Source of the DNA: Canna indica
Taxonomy: Eukaryota; Streptophyta; Magnoliopsida; Zingiberales; Cannaceae
Length of the DNA stretch: 64,000 nucleotides
Assembly (NCBI GenBank): GCA_034359265.1
Contig: CP136893.1
Location: forward strand, 19,163,001-19,227,000
Reading direction: 5' to 3'
Position 1 is the first letter of the stretch. Each line of letters starts with the position of its first letter. The position numbers and the translations under genes are program-made. Of the stretch, positions 59,139 through 64,000 are shown piece after piece. The notes under the pieces are model-generated. The model made no database searches, was not told where the DNA came from, and saw only the letters and a list, made by a program, of their open reading frames with translations.

Positions 59139-60133
59139 TGTTGACGAAATGACGACACTAGAGGGGAGGGTGAATAGTATGTTTACTATACGATTCGTCT
59201 AAATCCAATTTTAATCGATTGCTTAGATTACTTAGGCGAATTACAATTATGTGATTTAAATGCGGAAGCAAAATAAAGCAATATAGCTCAATGATCACTA
59301 TAAGATTGGGAGAAGAAGATTAAATGAAGTATCAAATGATGTATTGATACCCTCGTGAAGCAACGGTTGTTCAACGAGTAGAAAATTATTCGTTACAGAC
59401 CGCCGGTCGAAGCATCGATCGACCGGTCAAAGCATCGATCGACTGATCATTCAACCGCTAAAACTTTCCATGTGGTCGGTCGATCGCCAAACGCGGATCG
59501 CGCGATCCGCGATCTTCGGTCAACCCGTCGGTCGATCGACGCGATCTCGCGTCGAGGCATTCAGCAGGTCGGTCGACCGATTGGTCGATCGCTAGCTTCT
59601 GGCAGATTCTGTCGTGATTCGGTCGACCCGTCAGTCGACCGACGCGATCTTGCGTCGCGGGTATCAACAGGTCGGTCGACCGACGGGTCGATCGCTGCTC
59701 TCTGCCCATTTCAGGCCTTTGTCGGTCGACCAAGCGGTCGACCGGCAAGGCTACTACATGTGGCCTTAACCTATTCGGTCGACCGAACATAGGCTGAGTT
59801 TGTTTTCTCAGTCGATTTTCTTTCACGCTTCGTTTTCGGGTTCCGACTTTCAACAAGCATCATCTTGGAGAGCTTTTGACTTGATCTTTGGACTCATCCA
59901 AGCGACTTGGGTACACTCGTCGATCTTCGAGAAACTTCCACGATGAACCCGAGCGCGACGATTAATGTCCTTTCGATTTTGCGATTTCTCCAATTTATCC
60001 GATCGAGGACATCGAACGCTAGTCGATATGGAACCTGAAAGATATTCTCAATGAAATTATTAGTTCCATGTTTGTTATCATCAAAACCATCAAGACCGAG
60101 ATTAAGGCTAAGGTTGAAAATCTAAAGCCAACA
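59139..60133 (-). mobile_element. 3' LTR of a SIRE-like Ty1-copia element
   Basis: In minus orientation it starts TGTTGGCTTTAG (60133) and ends TCATTTCGTCAACA (59139), a perfect TGTTG...CAACA frame. It is homologous to the solo LTR at 23641-25198 but about 560 bp shorter, with sequence from just after the TATA-like site to U5 missing. U3 (about 59400-59790) has a GGTCGACC palindrome array like its relative. A polypurine stretch (complement of ATATCCTCCTTTTT) abuts 60134, showing that the internal region lies to the right and that this is the 3' LTR. Confidence 0.87.
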
Positions 60134-63100
60134 ATATCCTCCTTTTTGATGATGACAAACATCATTAAGAAAATATATAATCATTAAAGCATAAGGATAT
60201 CAACTTAGGGATTTCTCCCACTATCAACATGCATATCTATGAGATAAACTCCCCCTATCTATATGCATGAATTTCCTATATTTTTCTCTCTTTTTTTCTT
60301 ATACACATATCCCCCTTTTGACCTATACTCTTCTCCCCCTTTATCCATACTCTTCTCCCCCTTTTGACATCAATCAAAAAGAGCAAGAGAGACTATCTAC
60401 TTAAAGGGATGAAGCACAATTAATTTTTCAGGGATATGAGACCCAAAAAAGTATTTAACATAAAACATGAAGGTTTCAATCAAAGGGATAAAAAATAATA
60501 TTTGATATGAAAACAAAATTCATACATGATAGAAGAAAAGATAGATACAATTCAAAAGTAAAGCATGTATGCACTCAAGTATGAATGTGCTCATATCTTT
60601 TTCATGATATTTTTAAATTTCATTCGAACTTTCAAAGAACCAAGATATGATTATTTTAACTCATAAATTATCAAGTTTGAATAGAACCTAATGTCATTGA
60701 ATCCAAATTATGAACTTAGCATGTTTTCATTTGAAATAAGCATGAAAGCATGAAAAATGCTAAGTCTCAAATTTTGCTATTTACTCATGTTTTCTCATAT
60801 TTATGCATCAAGAAATCAAACATGAGATAGTGTAAGTCTATGAATCAAGTTAGGGCTTAAGATGAATTTTTTTAAGGTATTTTGTTGACTTAGGTCAACC
60901 TATACTTCAAATTTTCAAAAATCAAAATTTTAAGTTTATACATAAACCATATTTTCAATGAAAAATTTGATACCAATTTTTGATACCAAATATAGAATGC
61001 TAATTTTGATACCAATTGTGGGATGAAAATTTTGATACCAGTTATTGAATAGACATTTGAAATGCATGTATCAAATTTGAACTCAAAATAAATTTAAAAA
61101 TCAAAGTCCATTTTTCATCATATATTATTTTCAAATAAACAAATGGATCCTAGCTATCACTCAAAATATCAAAATCATTTCTAGAAATAATTTTACTCAT
61201 GAAAATGTGTGAATGATATTAGAATTAGAATCCAAATGGTGTACATGAGTTTTTATTGAAGTTTTTGAAGAAAAATCAAAGTATAGAAGATTGATATTTC
61301 AATTAAGGATGATACTTTGAGTTTTGAAATCCAACTTTAAAAATTCATTATAAATTAGATTCTTGATAAAATATTTTGAAATTTTTACTTAAGAAACTAG
61401 ATTTTTTAACGAAGGTGTAGTTTCAAGAATCACCTAAAAAAGATTTTTCTAAAAATAACTGAAATTTATACTAAATGTGGGTTGAAATTGTATTTTTATA
61501 AATTTCAGTTAATTTTCTTAAAACTTTTTCAATTTTCATTCAAACTTTCATGACAGCACATGATGGTCATGTCAAGAGTATATGTCATGTTTGAAATGAA
61601 TATTTTGTCCTTAAGTCAAGATATCAACCTAGCATGGTTTCATTCAAAACTAAATTAGTTTTCATGAAACTTGTCAAGTTTCAATCTTAACATTTACTCA
61701 TGATTTTTCAAGTTTAAACATATGAATACCTAATATGAGTAAATCTAAACATGTTTCTCAAATATGGATCATGAATGAGACCTTTAAGTCAACTTGTTGA
61801 CTTGGGTCAACAAGGTTCAAAAGAGATTTTCATGAATTAACCTTAATTGTCATTTTATCCATATCCATAAGAATTTTCATTCTAAGTGCATGGAAATATA
61901 TCATATCTATTCCTAAACATGTTTATAAAGATTTGGACTTAAAATGAAATGACTAAGTCAATTGATACCAATTGTGGTTTGTTGACTTAGACCAAGCTTT
62001 TCAAGCTTAAGTCCCATAAAGTAATATAGATATCACATTGTTCATCTAGACAAGAATTTTCAATTCTAACTTTCTAGACTTATGTGATATGTGTATCTAA
62101 ACATGTTCATCAAATTTTAACTTAAAATGAGGTTTCTAACAAGAATTTTAACATAGAGCAAGTTTTATTTAATCAAGATTATCATGAATTTTACCTAAGT
62201 TATCAAATTATTTTCTACTCATGAAAGATCAAATATTCATCATGCATAATCAATCATGAGCATAGAGACATCATTAAACATGAAAATTCAATTATTATTT
62301 TTTAAAAAGATTTTTGCAAAATAAAAATCATACCTTATTTTTAGAAATTTGTCCAACTTTTTAATTTCCTTTTTCATTTTCTTCTAGATAGCATAACTTT
62401 CAATATTTACCTTTTTCTTAACTTGCAAGTGGACATCATTGGTATCATAATGAAATAATATGTCAACTAGCAAGTTAACTTACTAACTAGCAAAGGGTTT
62501 AATACAAAGTTTCATTTAAAAGCTTAACCTAAGCTAGATAGTTAAGATTCATTTAAAAAGGATTTTACCATGATATCTAAATGAATCTAAGAGATCCTAA
62601 GATGTGAAATATTTAAAGAATAAGATCTCAATCTATATTAAACTAGTTTGGACTTAAAAGGAATGTCTCTAGTGACAAGTTCTAACTTAGAGCAAGTTTC
62701 ATTTAATGAAGTTTGTCTAAGTGTCATAATTCTACCTACTCATGAGAAATCAAGGATTTTAACATGCAATTACTATCATGAGTATAGAGACATAATTTAA
62801 GCTTAACCAATGAGGTATAACACTAGGATTTTAAATTAATTGAGATTATACATTATACATGAAAATTTAGCCAAATTAATCTTTTTCTTCCTAATTTAGC
62901 CTTCCTTAATGTTTATAACTTGCAAGTATGCTTTATAAGTAGAAGATGAAATTATATCTACATGCAAGCTATCAAACTAAATAGTGAAGAGAAAAACTAA
63001 GTATCATTTATCAAATTCCACTTCACTAAATAGCATGGATTCATTTTTAAATTTTTTTTCATAATAACAAAATGAACCAAGAGATCTCAAAATATAAAAT

Positions 63101-64000
63101 TTTGAAACATAAGATCACCAACCCTTCCCTATTGGTTAAAAACTGAAAGCCACAAGTAGCCTACGATTTAGAACTGCAAGGTCGCTTAGGCCCATTATAG
63201 GCCACCGGGGTCTCCGGAGAGACCGAAAAATCAAAATAAAAAATATTTTCAAAGAACTCTTTTGCAAGAGCGGAGAAAACAACTCAATTTAAACATATAT
63301 CAACACTCTAACTTGAATAGAACAACTAAATAAGGAGATGATACAAAATATACCTAGATGCCAATTTCCATACTTTAGGCATCATGAAGATTCAAAGTTG
63401 CAACCTCTTGGAGATTTCACATTTAGATCAAAGGTCAACTTCAATACACCACTTCTCATTCATCCTTGTGTGGTAGCTTCCCCTACAAAAGAAGATGAAA
63501 TCTTTGGTACCCAAATAGCTTTGGGTCCTTGGGGGTGAGTTGGCCTAGGAATCCAAAGTGTCTTAACAACACTTGAATTTCTTTTAAATGCACAATCATG
63601 AATTGCATGACCATAAATACCACAATAAAATTAATGTCCATTAAATTTCGTCTTTTCATTTTTATTATGGACATGAGATTTATTTTTAGAATGCTTGTCA
63701 TGTGAAACACGATGAGTATGAGCATTCTTAGAAACCTCATTCATCTTCTCATAATTATGAGGTCTAATGGTAGAATGCATGACATGAGAGATATGATGAG
63801 CATGGGCATTCTTAGGTAAATCATTTTTCTTTTGAGCATGAAGTTTAATGGTAAAATGCTTAGCATGAGAATGATGATGAATATTTGCATTCCCTTTTTG
63901 AGGTTTCCTAAATGAGACATTTTGATGCTTAGAATTAAAGGAAGAAGCATTGACTTTTTTTACTTAAAATCAATATCTCATTTTTCAACTCATTCATAGA
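60134..64000 (-). mobile_element. Internal region of the SIRE-like element, gag remnant but no pol
   Basis: Next to the LTR, 60262-60365 contains four polypurine tracts on the minus strand (AAAGGGGGAGAAG-like), the multiple-PPT arrangement known for SIRE elements. Further out, minus-strand translation around 63480-63960 gives a His/Lys-rich linker, a damaged zinc knuckle (FYCGIYGHAIHDC, with a stop in front) and GPKAIWVPK, the segment that follows the knuckle in SIRE gag-pol. Between them (about 60370-63450) there is no reverse transcriptase, integrase or protease frame, only AT-rich sequence with repeated TCATG/ATACCAATT motifs. The element is therefore a deleted or non-autonomous derivative, and its 5' end lies beyond the window. 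Confidence 0.72.

Overview
The window is nuclear DNA from a flowering plant, probably a monocot. The genes have many short exons with GT..AG introns. Several first exons (adenylate kinase, PEP-mutase-like gene, biotin synthase) are much more GC-rich than later exons, a 5'-3' gradient typical of commelinid monocots. The space between genes is AT-rich and filled with plant transposable elements. There are no operons, no CRISPR and no organellar signatures.

Layout. 1-1.1 kb: last coding exon of a metallophosphatase (ADP-ribose/CDP-alcohol diphosphatase type), + strand. 2-12.4 kb: a 14-coding-exon DUF707 membrane protein gene, + strand, whose 5.6-kb fifth intron holds a 3.9-kb hAT transposon with an almost intact transposase and a 523-bp TRIM retroelement. 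12.7-17.2 kb: LTR-like remnant, two hAT-type MITEs, a degenerate GCTCGAG repeat and a tandem duplication. 17.3-21.1 kb: mitochondrial-type adenylate kinase 7, - strand. 22-26.2 kb: a MITE and two nested SIRE/Ty1-copia-like LTRs. 27.7-34.3 kb: plastid PEP mutase/isocitrate lyase family protein, - strand, divergent from mitochondrial biotin synthase BIO2 (34.6-38.8 kb, + strand). A last intron in BIO2 contains a terminal-inverted-repeat element that carries a decayed piece of a BTB/TAZ gene. 40.7-41.6 kb: DUF1685 gene, - strand, with three G-boxes upstream. 42-49 kb: duplications, a retroposed insert and two further hAT MITEs. 49.1-55.2 kb: ATAD2/Yta7-type AAA-ATPase with bromodomain, - strand. 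56.9 kb: tRNA-Thr(TGT). 57.5-64 kb: LINE RNase H remnant split by a hAT MITE, a CACTA MITE, and the 3' LTR plus internal region of a SIRE-like copia element running off the window end.

The protein genes are ordinary housekeeping or plant-conserved genes and do not form a pathway. BIO2 (biotin synthesis) and the PEP-mutase-like gene share a head-to-head intergenic region of about 370-460 bp with a palindromic site II motif. The more unusual content is in the mobile DNA: exact target-site duplications for most elements, tRNA-like pol III A/B-box modules inside three different hAT elements, palindromic GGTCGACC arrays in LTR U3 regions, and a captured gene fragment that retains its intron.

Exon coordinates were derived by hand from reading-frame continuity and GT/AG sites. 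Family assignments rest on recognised motifs and remembered family features, not on a database search.
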